64,000 nt of DNA, from assembly GCF_025869345.1 (NCBI RefSeq), contig NZ_JAOZVW010000117.1:99865-163864 (forward strand). The letters run 5' to 3'. The notes under the pieces were generated by a model that was not told the DNA's origin, did not search any database, and saw only the letters and a list, made by a program, of their open reading frames with translations. The position numbers and the translations under genes were made by a program. This document shows positions 26,496 through 35,209 of this stretch, one piece after another (within the stretch, counting starts at the first letter, position 1; each line of letters opens with the position of its first letter). The DNA comes from Sphingopyxis sp. Its GTDB lineage: Bacteria > Pseudomonadota > Alphaproteobacteria > Sphingomonadales > Sphingomonadaceae.

Positions 26496-28557
26496 AGCTT
26501 TCTCCCTTTTCGGTCTCGTTCAGTCGTTCGATCAGGAACATGATGGATAAATCCTTACCGAAGTCTTTTGCCAATGCTGTGGCGGCGATCACATGGGCCT
26601 GTTTATCGCCCGCCGCGTGGGCCGCGACAAGCGCCGCGATGCGCGCGCGCTGCTCGGGCGGCAGGTCGGGGCGCGGGGTCAGCACGTCGACCGGCTGCGC
26701 CCGGCCGCGCAGCGTGACGCGCCCCATCGGCACCAGGTCGTCGCGGCCCGAACGCTCGGCCGCCTCGGCCGAAATGAGCACGCCGGTCTTCAGGCTCTTG
26801 TTCGCCGATTCGAGCCGTGACGCGGTGTTCATGCTGTCGCCGAGCGCGGTATATTGGATGCGGCCCTCGCCGCCGAAATTGCCCACGATGGCATCGCCGA
26901 CGTGCAGCCCGACGCGCGTCATGCCGATCGGCGGAACATCCTCGCCGGCCAGGTCGACGCGGAAAGCCTCGCCCGCCTGATACATGGCGATCGCCGCCGC
27001 CGCGGCCTTTTCGCCATCGTCCGCCCGGCTGATCGGCGCGCCCCAGAAAGCGACGACGGCGTCGCCGACGAACTTGTCGATCGTCCCGCCATGGTCGAGC
27101 ACGATGTCGGACAGGCGGTCGAGATATTCGTTGAGCAGCCGCGCCACCGTTTCCGGGGTCGTCGCGTGGCTCAATTTGGTGAAGCCTTCGAGATCGGTGA
27201 AGATGCAATAGATGTTGCGCCGCTCGCCGTGGAGCGAGAGCTGGTCGGGATCGCGCATGATCTGCGCCGCGATGTCGGCGGGTAGATATTTGCCGAGCGC
27301 CGACTGCGCGAACGCGCGCTGGCGCGACCCGATGGTGCGCGCGGCGGTGCCGACCGCGGCATAGCCGAGCAGCCAGCCGATCGCCCAGCCGAAGGCGGGA
27401 AGCGTGGTGGTATCGACATGATGCCCCTGGAGCCAGAAGGGGAAAGCGGCGAAGAAGACCATTTGGCCGAGAAAGGCGAGCGCGACCCAGCGCGCGCGCA
27501 TGTCGATGAGGCTGGTGAGGCCGCCCGCGATCACCACCAGCGCCGCGAGCACCCAGAGCGCCGGACCGGGCACCGGACTGGACCAGTCCTTGTCGAGTTG
27601 CTGTGCCAGCATATGCGCGTGAACCTCGAGCCCGATCATGGTCTCGTGCAGTCCGGTGATCGGATCGGTGAAGCGGCTGAGCGGCGTGTTGAACTGGTCG
27701 TTGTCGATCACATTGCCGCCGATCAGCACATAGCGGCCCCGGATCATCTCAGAAAAGGCCGCGCGCGTATCGGCGTCCATCGGCGCGGCGAAGGTGTCGA
27801 TCGGAATCTTGGAAAAGACGGGCTCTTCCTGTCCCTTGGCGACGCGCGCGGGCACGAGAAAGCGGATATTGCCCTTGAAATTGGCGTGCGCGGGGTCGAC
27901 CGGAGCCAGCGCATTCGCCATCAGCGGCGGCAGATTTTTCGGCCGGTCGGGCCAGTTGCGGATCACACCGTCGCTGTCGGTCCGGAACAGCACGCTCGTC
28001 GGCCTGGTCCTGGCCGTCGTCACCTCGGCCAGATAGGATTCGAGATATTTCTGCTGTTCATAGAAAATGGTGTTCGGATTGCTCGCCTGCTCGGCATAGG
28101 CGAGCCATGTCGGCGTTTTCATCGCGCGAAGCTGCGCCTTCAGCAGGGCATCGTCGGGGCGCGGCGAGTCGAAGACGATATCGATGCCGATCGCTTTCGG
28201 ACCCATCTGATCGAGATTGGCGAGCGCGTTCGCCAGATAGGTGCGGTCGAGCGGCGAGCGGATGCCGGTGTTGAACAGCGTCTCGTCGTCATAGGTGACC
28301 ATGACGATGCGCTTGTCCTGCCCGACATGCGGCGCCATCAGCGTCGCGCGCGCATCGTAAAGCGCGCGTTCGGCGTCGCCGACGAGCGGCATCTGCCAGC
28401 TCAGCCGTGCGAACAGCGTCGCGATGATCAGGAACAGGATCGTCGCCGCCATGCGCGAGGGGCCAAGCTGCATCACCAGCCGGCGGATCTGCTTGCGCAG
28501 CGGAACGGCCGCGGGGCGCGTCTCCCCCGGCGCGGGATCGGTGGTCGCCGTTACCAT
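26482..28557 (-). CDS. CHASE2-domain adenylate cyclase
   Basis: A 691-residue membrane sensor enzyme. One helix near residue 38-55 (AATILFLIIATLFARLSW) leads to a periplasmic CHASE2 domain of about 270 residues (DKRIVMVTYDDETL, GPKAIGIDIVFD, RGRYVLIGGNVIDND). Three helices follow at about 330-405, then a class III cyclase domain: FTDLEGFTKLS with metal Asp455, DKFVGDAVVAF with Asp499, and YTALGDSMNTASRLE with the transition-state Asn and Arg. All catalytic residues are kept, so it should be active; the Thr in YTALGD fits the common bacterial adenylate cyclase type. The start lies 4 bp after the CHAT stop. Role: convert an envelope signal into cAMP. The signal is unknown. Confidence 0.88.
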   Translation of the reverse strand: MVTATTDPAPGETRPAAVPLRKQIRRLVMQLGPSRMAATILFLIIATLFARLSWQMPLVGDAERALYDARATLMAPHVGQDKRIVMVTYDDETLFNTGIRSPLDRTYLANALANLDQMGPKAIGIDIVFDSPRPDDALLKAQLRAMKTPTWLAYAEQASNPNTIFYEQQKYLESYLAEVTTARTRPTSVLFRTDSDGVIRNWPDRPKNLPPLMANALAPVDPAHANFKGNIRFLVPARVAKGQEEPVFSKIPIDTFAAPMDADTRAAFSEMIRGRYVLIGGNVIDNDQFNTPLSRFTDPITGLHETMIGLEVHAHMLAQQLDKDWSSPVPGPALWVLAALVVIAGGLTSLIDMRARWVALAFLGQMVFFAAFPFWLQGHHVDTTTLPAFGWAIGWLLGYAAVGTAARTIGSRQRAFAQSALGKYLPADIAAQIMRDPDQLSLHGERRNIYCIFTDLEGFTKLSHATTPETVARLLNEYLDRLSDIVLDHGGTIDKFVGDAVVAFWGAPISRADDGEKAAAAAIAMYQAGEAFRVDLAGEDVPPIGMTRVGLHVGDAIVGNFGGEGRIQYTALGDSMNTASRLESANKSLKTGVLISAEAAERSGRDDLVPMGRVTLRGRAQPVDVLTPRPDLPPEQRARIAALVAAHAAGDKQAHVIAATALAKDFGKDLSIMFLIERLNETEKGESYVLS

Positions 28558-28561
28558 CGGA

Positions 28562-31500
28562 TCAGAGAGCCGAGCGGCCCGCGGCCCCTTCCGTTCGCGC
28601 TGTGGCCGTTTGCGCCGCGGCGGGGGCGCCGTGGAGCAGCGGCTGGCCGCCGTCGCCGATGATCGCGAAGCCCGCCCAATAATAGGGGTGCGAGGTGCGC
28701 TTGTCGTCCATGAGCTGCATCTCGCTCGTCCACAGCGCGTCGGCGATGCTTTCGCCCTGCCGCGCCGCGAACAGGCCGCCGATCAGCCGCTTGGTCGCGT
28801 CGAAATCGTCGGGCGCGGGCCAGTGGCTGGCGATCACCGAACGTCCGCCGGCACCGATGAAGCTGCGCACCAGCCCGTCGAGCGCGTTGCCGCCGCCGCT
28901 CGCCACGCCCGCCTCGCGCGTCGCCGCGACGGTCGCGGCGCCCGCGGTGTCGCACGCCGACAGGATGACGAGGTCGGCGTTGATCTTGAGATCGAAAATC
29001 TCCTGAAAGGTCAGCAGGCCGTCCGAATCCTGGTCGCCGAACGAGGTGACGAGCGCGGGCCGGGCGGGGCAGGAGGGGCGCGGCGCGGTGACCAGACCAT
29101 GCGTCGCGAAGTGGATGATGCGATAATCGGACAGGTCGCTGCGGTTCTTGACCGCCGTGTCGGTGAAGGCGCCGCCGGTGAGCAGCGTCGCGGCGCCGCG
29201 GTCCATCGTGCCGCTTGCGGTGACGAGTTCGGCGGCGGAGATCGGCCGGCTCCACTGGCTGACGTCCCACTGGCAGCTTCCGTCGATGCCGCCGCCGGCC
29301 GCCCCGCGGGTGCCCAGCGACGGCAGGACGCCGCCCCGCACCGGCAGATTTTCGCCGAGGCCGAAATATTCGTGCTTCGCGTCGGAGGGCGCCGTCTGCC
29401 GCGCGTTGCGGAACGACAGCGCCGACACCGCGGTGCTCGGCCGCGTCGACCGGCCGAGCCAGGCGATGCCCCGCATGTCGAACGCGTCGGCATTTGGGTC
29501 GGCCAGCCGCTGTTCATAGGCCGCGAGCCCGGTGTCCGAGGTGATCAGCAGGTTGACCGGCAGCCGCAGCATCGCGCCGTCGGGTTCGAAGATCAGGTGC
29601 GGCACCGCCGGCAGCCGGTCGGCGACCGGGCCAAAGAGCTGGGTATAGAGTTTGCGCGCGGTGACCGCGTCGAAGGGATAGGTGACGCGCTTGCCGTTCT
29701 CGACGATCGAGATCGTCGAGCGGATCGTGTCGACCGCGTTTTCGAGCCCCTCCGCGCTGATGTCGCTGCGCCACAGGGTCGCGTCGCCCTGGCCGATCAG
29801 CATCGCATAGACCGCATCGCCGACGACGAGCATCTTCAGATAGGCCTCGTCGGGGCGCAGCACCTGTTGCAGTTCGGCGAGGTCGAGCTTGCCCGGCGCG
29901 ACGACGCGATATTGCGGATAGGCGGCGAGCTTGGTGACCGTTTCCGCCTGCTGGAACGACAGATTGTCGAGCTGGGTCTTGAGGTCGGCGCGCATCGCAT
30001 TGACCTCGGCCGTCGCGGGCATCTGCGCGAGCCGCGCATCCTCGATCCGCGCGCGCTCGACATCGCGGTTCAGCGTCGTCGCCTGCCGGAACAGGCGCGC
30101 GCCGTCGTCGCTGCCCGCCGACAATTCGCGCGCGAGAAGCGCCTGCGTATCGGCGACGCCGGGACGGACCTGAAGCTGGCTGGCGACGAAGAAATCGCCC
30201 GCGGCCTTGGGATCGGTCGCGGCGCGGCTGGCGAGCAGGCGGTAATAGGGCGCCATCATGTTCGCCATGCCCGCGGTCGAGCGCTGCGAGGCGGCGAGGG
30301 CGCCGACGACGTCGTGATAGATGGTGAGCGCCTTGTCGTCCTCGCCGTGCCGGGTGAGGAAGGCGGCGTAGCGCGCGCGCGCCGAAGCGAGTGCGTTGGT
30401 TTCGGGATATTCGACCGCGAGCGCGCCGATCGATTCCTGAAAGCGCGCGTCGGCGGCGCTGTTGTCGCCGAGCGCCTCTTCGCTGAGCGCCAGTTCGCCG
30501 AGCATCTGCGAACGCAGGCGGACGATCGAGGTCACGCGCCCTTCGCGCACCGCCAGCGCGTCGGCGAGCCCCTTGAGCTGCGCCGCTTTCGCCGCCTTCG
30601 CGTCGCCGCGCAGCCGGTCGACCGTGCCGAGCAGATGGACCGCCTGCGCGTCGATGATCTGCGCGCGTTCGGTCGGCGTCAGCCGTTCGCGGTCGCCCGC
30701 CTGGCGCACCGCGCGCGCATTGGCGCCGCTGTTGACCCCAGCGACGATCTCGGGCGTCAGTGTCACCGCGCCGCCCTCTACCTCGACCTCGTTGGTGAGC
30801 GGCGGGATCGGGGTTTCGAGCAGCGCCGCGGCGCCGTCGTAATCGCGCTGGTTGAGCGCGTGGATCGCGCGGAAGTTGCGGCGCAGGCGAAGCTGCACCG
30901 GGTCGCTGGTCGGGATCGCCTCGACCTCCCCGAACAGGCGGTCGGCCTCGGCAAATTCGCCGAGGTTCGAGCGCTGGAGCGCGCGGTTGAGCGTGAATTC
31001 GGTCGGATCGATGCCGGCCGCCGCCTGTTCGCCCTCGGTGCGGAGCGACAGCGCCTCGAAAAATTCGGCGGCCTCGGCATAGTCGCCGCTGTGGTTGCGG
31101 CGATATCCCTCGGCCAGCGCCTTGTCGACGTCGATCGTCCCCGCGAGCGTCCGCGCGAAACCGTCGCCGCCGCCGACCGACGTCGTCGCGACCTTGATCT
31201 GCCCCGATGCGATCTTCCTGTGCCGGATCGATTCGAGGGCGAGGTTCAGCGCGTCGCCATAGGCGGCGAAACCCTCGACCGTATAGGCGGTGTTGCCGTC
31301 GGCTTCGATCCGCGTCGCCCAGGCGACATTGCTGTCCTTGACCGTGCAGGCGCCGTCGGCGGCGCAGGCGATGGTTCCGGCGCGGCCGGCATCGATGCGG
31401 GCGCGGGCCTCGTCGGCGCCGGCGCGCAACATGCGGACATAGCCGACGGGCTGGCTGGCGTCGCGGCAGACGATCACCCAGGCGCGGTCGAACATGCCCT

Positions 31501-31672
31501 TGATCACCGAATCGCGCACCGTCGCCTGCACCTCGCAGAGCGCGCCGCCCTGATCGCCGATCGAGAAACTGTCGCGCAGGGTCGGGTCGTCGGGCTGCGC
31601 CAGCGCGGGTGCCGATACGCCCGTGGCGAGCGCAGCCAGAATCGGCACGAAAAACGGACGTCGAACGGTCAT
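28562..31672 (-). CDS. Exported TPR-CHAT protein (caspase-like)
   Basis: A 1036-residue protein with a signal peptide (FFVPILAALATGVSAPALAQ), a long helical TPR-like region (about 190-600), and a C-terminal CHAT domain (about 700-1020). The CHAT catalytic pair is intact: His858 in IIHFATHG and Cys907 in LVILSACDTAG, with GNALDGLVRSFIGAGGRSVIASHW after it. CHAT domains are caspase-fold Cys proteases in several defence and surface systems, but many homologues are untested. Most studied CHAT proteases are cytosolic; this one is predicted to be exported. ATG 31672 is chosen over TTG 31678 because GGGGGA lies upstream. It heads the run CHAT, cyclase, FecR-like, TpsB, TpsA. Processing of TpsA or sensing the envelope are possible roles, inferred only. 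Confidence 0.85.
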   Translation of the reverse strand: MTVRRPFFVPILAALATGVSAPALAQPDDPTLRDSFSIGDQGGALCEVQATVRDSVIKGMFDRAWVIVCRDASQPVGYVRMLRAGADEARARIDAGRAGTIACAADGACTVKDSNVAWATRIEADGNTAYTVEGFAAYGDALNLALESIRHRKIASGQIKVATTSVGGGDGFARTLAGTIDVDKALAEGYRRNHSGDYAEAAEFFEALSLRTEGEQAAAGIDPTEFTLNRALQRSNLGEFAEADRLFGEVEAIPTSDPVQLRLRRNFRAIHALNQRDYDGAAALLETPIPPLTNEVEVEGGAVTLTPEIVAGVNSGANARAVRQAGDRERLTPTERAQIIDAQAVHLLGTVDRLRGDAKAAKAAQLKGLADALAVREGRVTSIVRLRSQMLGELALSEEALGDNSAADARFQESIGALAVEYPETNALASARARYAAFLTRHGEDDKALTIYHDVVGALAASQRSTAGMANMMAPYYRLLASRAATDPKAAGDFFVASQLQVRPGVADTQALLARELSAGSDDGARLFRQATTLNRDVERARIEDARLAQMPATAEVNAMRADLKTQLDNLSFQQAETVTKLAAYPQYRVVAPGKLDLAELQQVLRPDEAYLKMLVVGDAVYAMLIGQGDATLWRSDISAEGLENAVDTIRSTISIVENGKRVTYPFDAVTARKLYTQLFGPVADRLPAVPHLIFEPDGAMLRLPVNLLITSDTGLAAYEQRLADPNADAFDMRGIAWLGRSTRPSTAVSALSFRNARQTAPSDAKHEYFGLGENLPVRGGVLPSLGTRGAAGGGIDGSCQWDVSQWSRPISAAELVTASGTMDRGAATLLTGGAFTDTAVKNRSDLSDYRIIHFATHGLVTAPRPSCPARPALVTSFGDQDSDGLLTFQEIFDLKINADLVILSACDTAGAATVAATREAGVASGGGNALDGLVRSFIGAGGRSVIASHWPAPDDFDATKRLIGGLFAARQGESIADALWTSEMQLMDDKRTSHPYYWAGFAIIGDGGQPLLHGAPAAAQTATARTEGAAGRSAL

Positions 31673-31700
31673 CACCAATCCCCCAAAGACGAGCTTCGAC

Positions 31701-31732
31701 GCGCCATGCCTGCGATGTCGGGGGCATGGCGC
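31701..31732. promoter_or_regulatory. Palindrome in the divergent CHAT/DUF1476 region
   Basis: GCGCCATGCC at 31701-31710 is perfectly mirrored at 31723-31732, with a 12-bp spacer. It lies 28 bp before the CHAT start codon on the minus strand, so it could be an operator or a 5' leader hairpin of that operon. A TATAGA-like -10 for the minus strand is nearby, but no clear -35. Confidence 0.4.
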
Positions 31733-31822
31733 AGTCTATACGCTGCGGTACGACCCATTCCCGTCGCCGCGGACCCTAAACCCTTCGCCTGCAAAAGGGA
31801 AGTGATCTGCCGCACAGCCGTC

Positions 31823-31858
31823 TTGCGTGCCGGGGCGGGGCAACCTATCTGCAAGGGA
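31823..31858 (+). promoter_or_regulatory. Putative promoter of the DUF1476-bolA-grxD group
   Basis: TTGCGT at 31823-31828 and TATCTG at 31846-31851 are separated by 17 bp, giving a predicted start at about 31858, 25 bases before the ATG of the ATPase inhibitor gene. Confidence 0.4.
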
Positions 31859-31882
31859 CAGTTTCATTTCGGCGAGGACAAG

Positions 31883-32209
31883 ATGACCGCATTTGACGAT
31901 CGCAAACGGGCCCAGGAAGCGAAATTCGCCCGCGACCAGGACGTGCAGTTCCGCATCACCGCGCGCCGCAACCGGCTGATCGGCGAATGGGCCGCCGAAC
32001 GCATGAGCCTGACCCCCGAAGAGACCGACGCGTATGCGAAGGCGGTAGTGCAGGCCGATTTCGAGGAAGCGGGCGACGAGGATGTGATCCGCAAGCTGGC
32101 GGGCGACCTGACCGCCGCGCAGGTCGAGATCAGCGACGCCGAAATCCGCGCCGCGCTCAACGACAAGGCCGCCGAGGCGCGCCGCCAGTTTATCGACAGC
32201 GAGAATTGA
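31883..32209 (+). CDS. F1-ATPase inhibitor zeta subunit (DUF1476)
   Basis: A 108-residue, charged helical protein matching DUF1476: MTAFDDRKRAQEAKFARDQ at the N-terminus (the inhibitory helix), FRITARRNRLIGEWAAE, and a C-terminal DAEIRAALNDKAAEARRQF. In Paracoccus the zeta subunit binds F1 and blocks ATP hydrolysis; in other alphaproteobacteria the effect is weaker. Start ATG 31883 follows GAGGA at a good distance. It sits 10 bp before the BolA gene and probably shares a transcript with BolA and the glutaredoxin, although the link is not known to be functional. Confidence 0.9.
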   Translation: MTAFDDRKRAQEAKFARDQDVQFRITARRNRLIGEWAAERMSLTPEETDAYAKAVVQADFEEAGDEDVIRKLAGDLTAAQVEISDAEIRAALNDKAAEARRQFIDSEN

Positions 32210-32219
32210 GGCTGGTCCG

Positions 32220-32453
32220 ATGGGCATGCGCGAAGATGATCTGAAGGCGATGATCGCGGCGGCGCTTCCGGGCGCGGAGGTGACGATTACCGATCTGGCG
32301 GGCGACAACGAGCATTATTCGGCGCATGTCGTCAGCGAATCCTTTCGCGGGCTGACCCGCGTCGCGCAGCACAAGGCGGTCTATGCCGCGCTCGGCGGAC
32401 GCATGGGCGGCGAACTTCATGCCTTGCAATTGACCACCGCCGTTCCTTCATAG
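32220..32453 (+). CDS. BolA-family protein
   Basis: A 77-residue BolA-fold protein (VTITDLAGDNEHYSAHVVSESFRGLTRVAQHKAVYAAL), closer to the short BolA/IbaG type. The conserved His in the C-terminal half (VAQHKAVY) is the usual ligand for the [2Fe-2S] cluster shared with monothiol glutaredoxins. The very next gene on the strand, 51 bp away, is such a glutaredoxin; adjacent BolA and Grx genes are common and the proteins form a complex in iron-sulfur handling. ATG 32220 or 32226 could be the start; neither has a strong Shine-Dalgarno. Confidence 0.9.
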   Translation: MGMREDDLKAMIAAALPGAEVTITDLAGDNEHYSAHVVSESFRGLTRVAQHKAVYAALGGRMGGELHALQLTTAVPS

Positions 32454-32504
32454 GGGCGAGACGCGAACCCTTTTTCGGCGCACTCGCGCCACCGGAGACT
32501 TGAT

Positions 32505-32837
32505 ATGAGCGACCCCGCCACGCACGACCGCATTGCCAAGCTGGTCGCGGACCATCCCGTGCTGCTGTTCATGAAGGGCACGCCGCTGTTCCCCCAGTGC
32601 GGCTTTTCGTCGCGCGCGATCGCGATGCTCGACCGGCTCGGCATCGAATATGACACGGTCGACGTGCTTCAGGACATGGAGGTCCGTCAGGGGATCAAGG
32701 AATTTTCCGACTGGCCGACGATCCCCCAGCTTTATGTGAAGGGCGAATTCATCGGCGGCAGCGACATCATGATGGAGATGTGGGAAGCCGGCGAACTGCA
32801 CCAGCTGATGGACGGCGTTCCGACGCGGGCGGAGTAG
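32505..32837 (+). CDS. grxD: Monothiol glutaredoxin Grx4/GrxD
   Basis: A 110-residue monothiol glutaredoxin with the CGFS active site (Cys32 in FPQCGFSSRA), preceded by VLLFMKGTP, and with the glutathione-binding WPTIPQLYV and GGSDIMMEM motifs. Such proteins carry a bridging [2Fe-2S] cluster, pass it to client proteins and pair with BolA, whose gene is directly upstream. Length is typical. GGAG lies nine bases before the ATG. Confidence 0.95.
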   Translation: MSDPATHDRIAKLVADHPVLLFMKGTPLFPQCGFSSRAIAMLDRLGIEYDTVDVLQDMEVRQGIKEFSDWPTIPQLYVKGEFIGGSDIMMEMWEAGELHQLMDGVPTRAE

Positions 32838-33174
32838 AACTCATCCCGTCGCCCCCGCCCTTCGACGCCGCCTGCGGCGGCGCTCAGGATAAACTTCCGC
32901 CAAAGGCGGAAGGCGGAGGCCGCTGAAAGTCTTAGCCAACCTTCGTCATTGCGAGCGAAGCGAAGCAATCCAGAGCGGTTTATGCACACTCTGGATTGCT
33001 TCGCTGCGCTCGCAATGACGATTCCAAAATGGGCGGCGCCATGCCGCCAGCGGCCCCCGCCTTCGCGGGGGCGGTGATAATGGGGTTGCGGCGACGCGCT
33101 CCGCTGTAACATCTCGACGCCCGGCTTCGTATCTGGAACATATCTCTCCGGTCGAAGCATGTGAGGCGTAGCGC
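32838..33174. other. Intergenic region with palindromes
   Basis: No gene is visible. It holds a long REP-type palindrome (32944-33020) and shorter GC-rich hairpins such as cgccgcctgcggcggcg near 32867 and cccccgccttcgcgggggcgg near 33055. The repeats follow grxD and could end its transcript. Confidence 0.6.
32944..33020. repeat. REP-type palindrome, copy 1
   Basis: Arms begin CGTCATTGCGAGCGAAGCGA and end with the complement GCTCGCAATGACG, around a unique centre cggtttatgcaca. The same element occurs at 49029-49111; both are followed by gattccaa. Confidence 0.8.
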
Positions 33175-34899
33175 GTGATCCTTTTCCTACTGGCCTATCT
33201 CGGCGGGGCGCTGACCATCGTCAGCCCGTGCATCCTGCCCGTGCTGCCCTTCGTCTTCGCGCGCGCCGATCAGCCGTTCGTTCGCAGCGGCTTGCCTCTC
33301 CTGATCGGGATGGCGATCACCTTCGCGGGGGTCGCGACGCTGGCGGTGGTGGGGGGCGGCTGGGTCGTGCAGGCGAATGCATACGGGCGCATCGCCGCGC
33401 TCGTCGTCCTCGGCCTGTTCGGGCTGCTGCTGCTCTTTCCGTCGCTCGCCGATCGCGCGACGCGGCCGCTGGTCGCATTGGGCGCCCGGTTGTCGCAGAA
33501 TGCCGCGGGCCCCTTGCGCTCGACCTTTCTTTCCTCGCTGCTGCTCGGGGTCGCGACCGGGCTGCTGTGGGCGCCGTGCGCGGGGCCGGTGCTGGGGCTG
33601 TTGCTGACCGGCGCCGCGCTGAACGGCGCGAGCGCAGCGACGTCGCTGCTGCTGCTCGCCTATGCGCTTGGTGCGGCGACCTCGCTCGCGCTGGCGCTGC
33701 TCGTCGGCGGGCGGGTGTTCGCGGCGATGAAACGCTCGATCCGCGCCGGCGAATGGCTGCGCCGGGGGCTGGGCGCGGCGGTGCTGGCGGGAGTGATCGC
33801 GATCGGGCTCGGCCTCGATACCGGATTGCTCACGCGCCTGTCGCTATCGAGCACCGCGCGCGTCGAGCAGTCGCTGCTCGACCGGCTGCACCCCGGCGGC
33901 GCGATGCCGAAGGCGATGCCGGGCGGCGATATGTTGGCCGACAGGGGGCCGTTCCCGTCGCTCGCGGGCGCGACCGGCTGGCTCAACGCGCCGCCGCTCA
34001 CCGCCGAGGGGCTGCGCGGCAAGGTCGTGCTGATCGATTTCTGGACCTATTCGTGCATCAACTGCCTGCGGACGCTGCCCTATGTGAAGGCGTGGGACGC
34101 GAAATATCGCGACAAGGGGCTGGTGGTGATCGGGGTGCATACGCCCGAATTCGCGTTCGAGCGCGATCCCGCCAATGTGCGCAAGGCGATCGCCGATCTC
34201 GGCATCACCTATCCCGTCGCGCTCGACAATCGCTATGCGATCTGGCGCGGCTTCGACAATAAATATTGGCCCGCGCATTATTTCATCGACGCGAAGGGGC
34301 GCATCCGCGCGGCGCGCTTCGGCGAGGGCCATTATGCCGAGTCCGAACGGATCATCCAGCGGCTGATCGCCGAAAACGGCGGCGCGGTCGGCACGATGGA
34401 CGCGGTCGAGGTCGCCGCGACCGGCGTCGGCGAGGCCGAAAGCTCGCGCAAGGACCGCTCGCCCGAAACCTATGTCGGCTACGCCCGCGCCGCGAATTTC
34501 GTTTCGCCGGGCGGGTTCGTGCGCGATGCGCGGCACGATTATGCGCTGCCGACGCTCGCGGCGCGCAACGACTGGGCGCTCGGCGGCGCGTGGATCGTCG
34601 GGGGCGAACATGCGGTGTCGGCGGCGCCCGGCGCGCGCATCGCCTTCCGCTTTCGCGGCCGCGACCTGCATCTGGTCCTCGGCGCCGCCGATGCGAAGAC
34701 GCCGGTGCGGTTCCGGGTGACGATCGACGGCAAGGTGCCGGGCGCCGACCATGGACTCGATACCGACGCGCAGGGGAATGGCGTGGTGACGGGGCAGCGG
34801 CTCTATCAGCTCGTGCGCCAGCAGGCGCCGCGGGACCGGACCTTCCAGATCGAATTTCTGGACCCCGGCGTTCAGGCCTTCGCCTTCACCTTTGGTTGA
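33175..34899 (+). CDS. DipZ-like CcdA-thioredoxin fusion
   Basis: A 574-residue inner-membrane thiol-disulfide protein. Residues 1-230 form a CcdA/DsbD-beta membrane domain of about six helices, with the two conserved Cys in TIVSPCILPVLPF (Cys19) and LLWAPCAGPVLGLLL. Residues about 265-395 are a TlpA-like thioredoxin domain with WTYSCINCLRTLPY (Cys294 and Cys297). The C-terminal 150 residues (AFRFRGRDLHLVLG and ITIDGKVPG-like pieces) resemble the beta-sandwich of mycobacterial DipZ. This order matches DipZ. It would move reducing power from cytosolic thioredoxin to periplasmic targets. The start is GTG at 33175 with a weak upstream site; the first residues (ILFLLAYLGGALTIVSPC) fit the family start. 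Confidence 0.88.
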   Translation: MILFLLAYLGGALTIVSPCILPVLPFVFARADQPFVRSGLPLLIGMAITFAGVATLAVVGGGWVVQANAYGRIAALVVLGLFGLLLLFPSLADRATRPLVALGARLSQNAAGPLRSTFLSSLLLGVATGLLWAPCAGPVLGLLLTGAALNGASAATSLLLLAYALGAATSLALALLVGGRVFAAMKRSIRAGEWLRRGLGAAVLAGVIAIGLGLDTGLLTRLSLSSTARVEQSLLDRLHPGGAMPKAMPGGDMLADRGPFPSLAGATGWLNAPPLTAEGLRGKVVLIDFWTYSCINCLRTLPYVKAWDAKYRDKGLVVIGVHTPEFAFERDPANVRKAIADLGITYPVALDNRYAIWRGFDNKYWPAHYFIDAKGRIRAARFGEGHYAESERIIQRLIAENGGAVGTMDAVEVAATGVGEAESSRKDRSPETYVGYARAANFVSPGGFVRDARHDYALPTLAARNDWALGGAWIVGGEHAVSAAPGARIAFRFRGRDLHLVLGAADAKTPVRFRVTIDGKVPGADHGLDTDAQGNGVVTGQRLYQLVRQQAPRDRTFQIEFLDPGVQAFAFTFG

Positions 34900-34927
34900 T
34901 ATCGGCGGCTGATTGGGAAAAGCGTCC

Positions 34928-34960
34928 GGGGGGCGGGGCCTGATGGCCGCTCCGCCCCCC
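34928..34960 (+). terminator. Hairpin after the DipZ-like gene
   Basis: GGGGGGCGG pairs with CCGCCCCCC, with an inner ggcc-tgat-ggcc extension, 28 bp after the stop codon. No U-run follows. Confidence 0.5.
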
Positions 34961-35209
34961 GTCTGCTTCGGGGGTAAGTGGGGTTGTCCCGGTGGGGGCA
35001 GGGGGCATCAGGGACCAGACCGATGCCCCCCACCGCTCCATTGAGCGGAACACTCGGGAACATCCGATACCATACAAGCGTCGTGCCAATTCGCCGCCTT
35101 CGCGGTTTCGGGCGCGAGACGCTGGTTAGCGATATCTTACCGATGGATGGGGGTGTCAAAAATCCCGACACATAAGCAACCGCTTCGTTCAGCCGGCGTT
35201 CAGCCGAAT

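Noticed and set aside
28424-31882. Upstream extension of the DUF1476 frame by about 1150 codons
   Set aside because: It runs antisense to the CHAT gene. The DUF1476 family starts at the ATG at 31883, which has its own ribosome-binding site.
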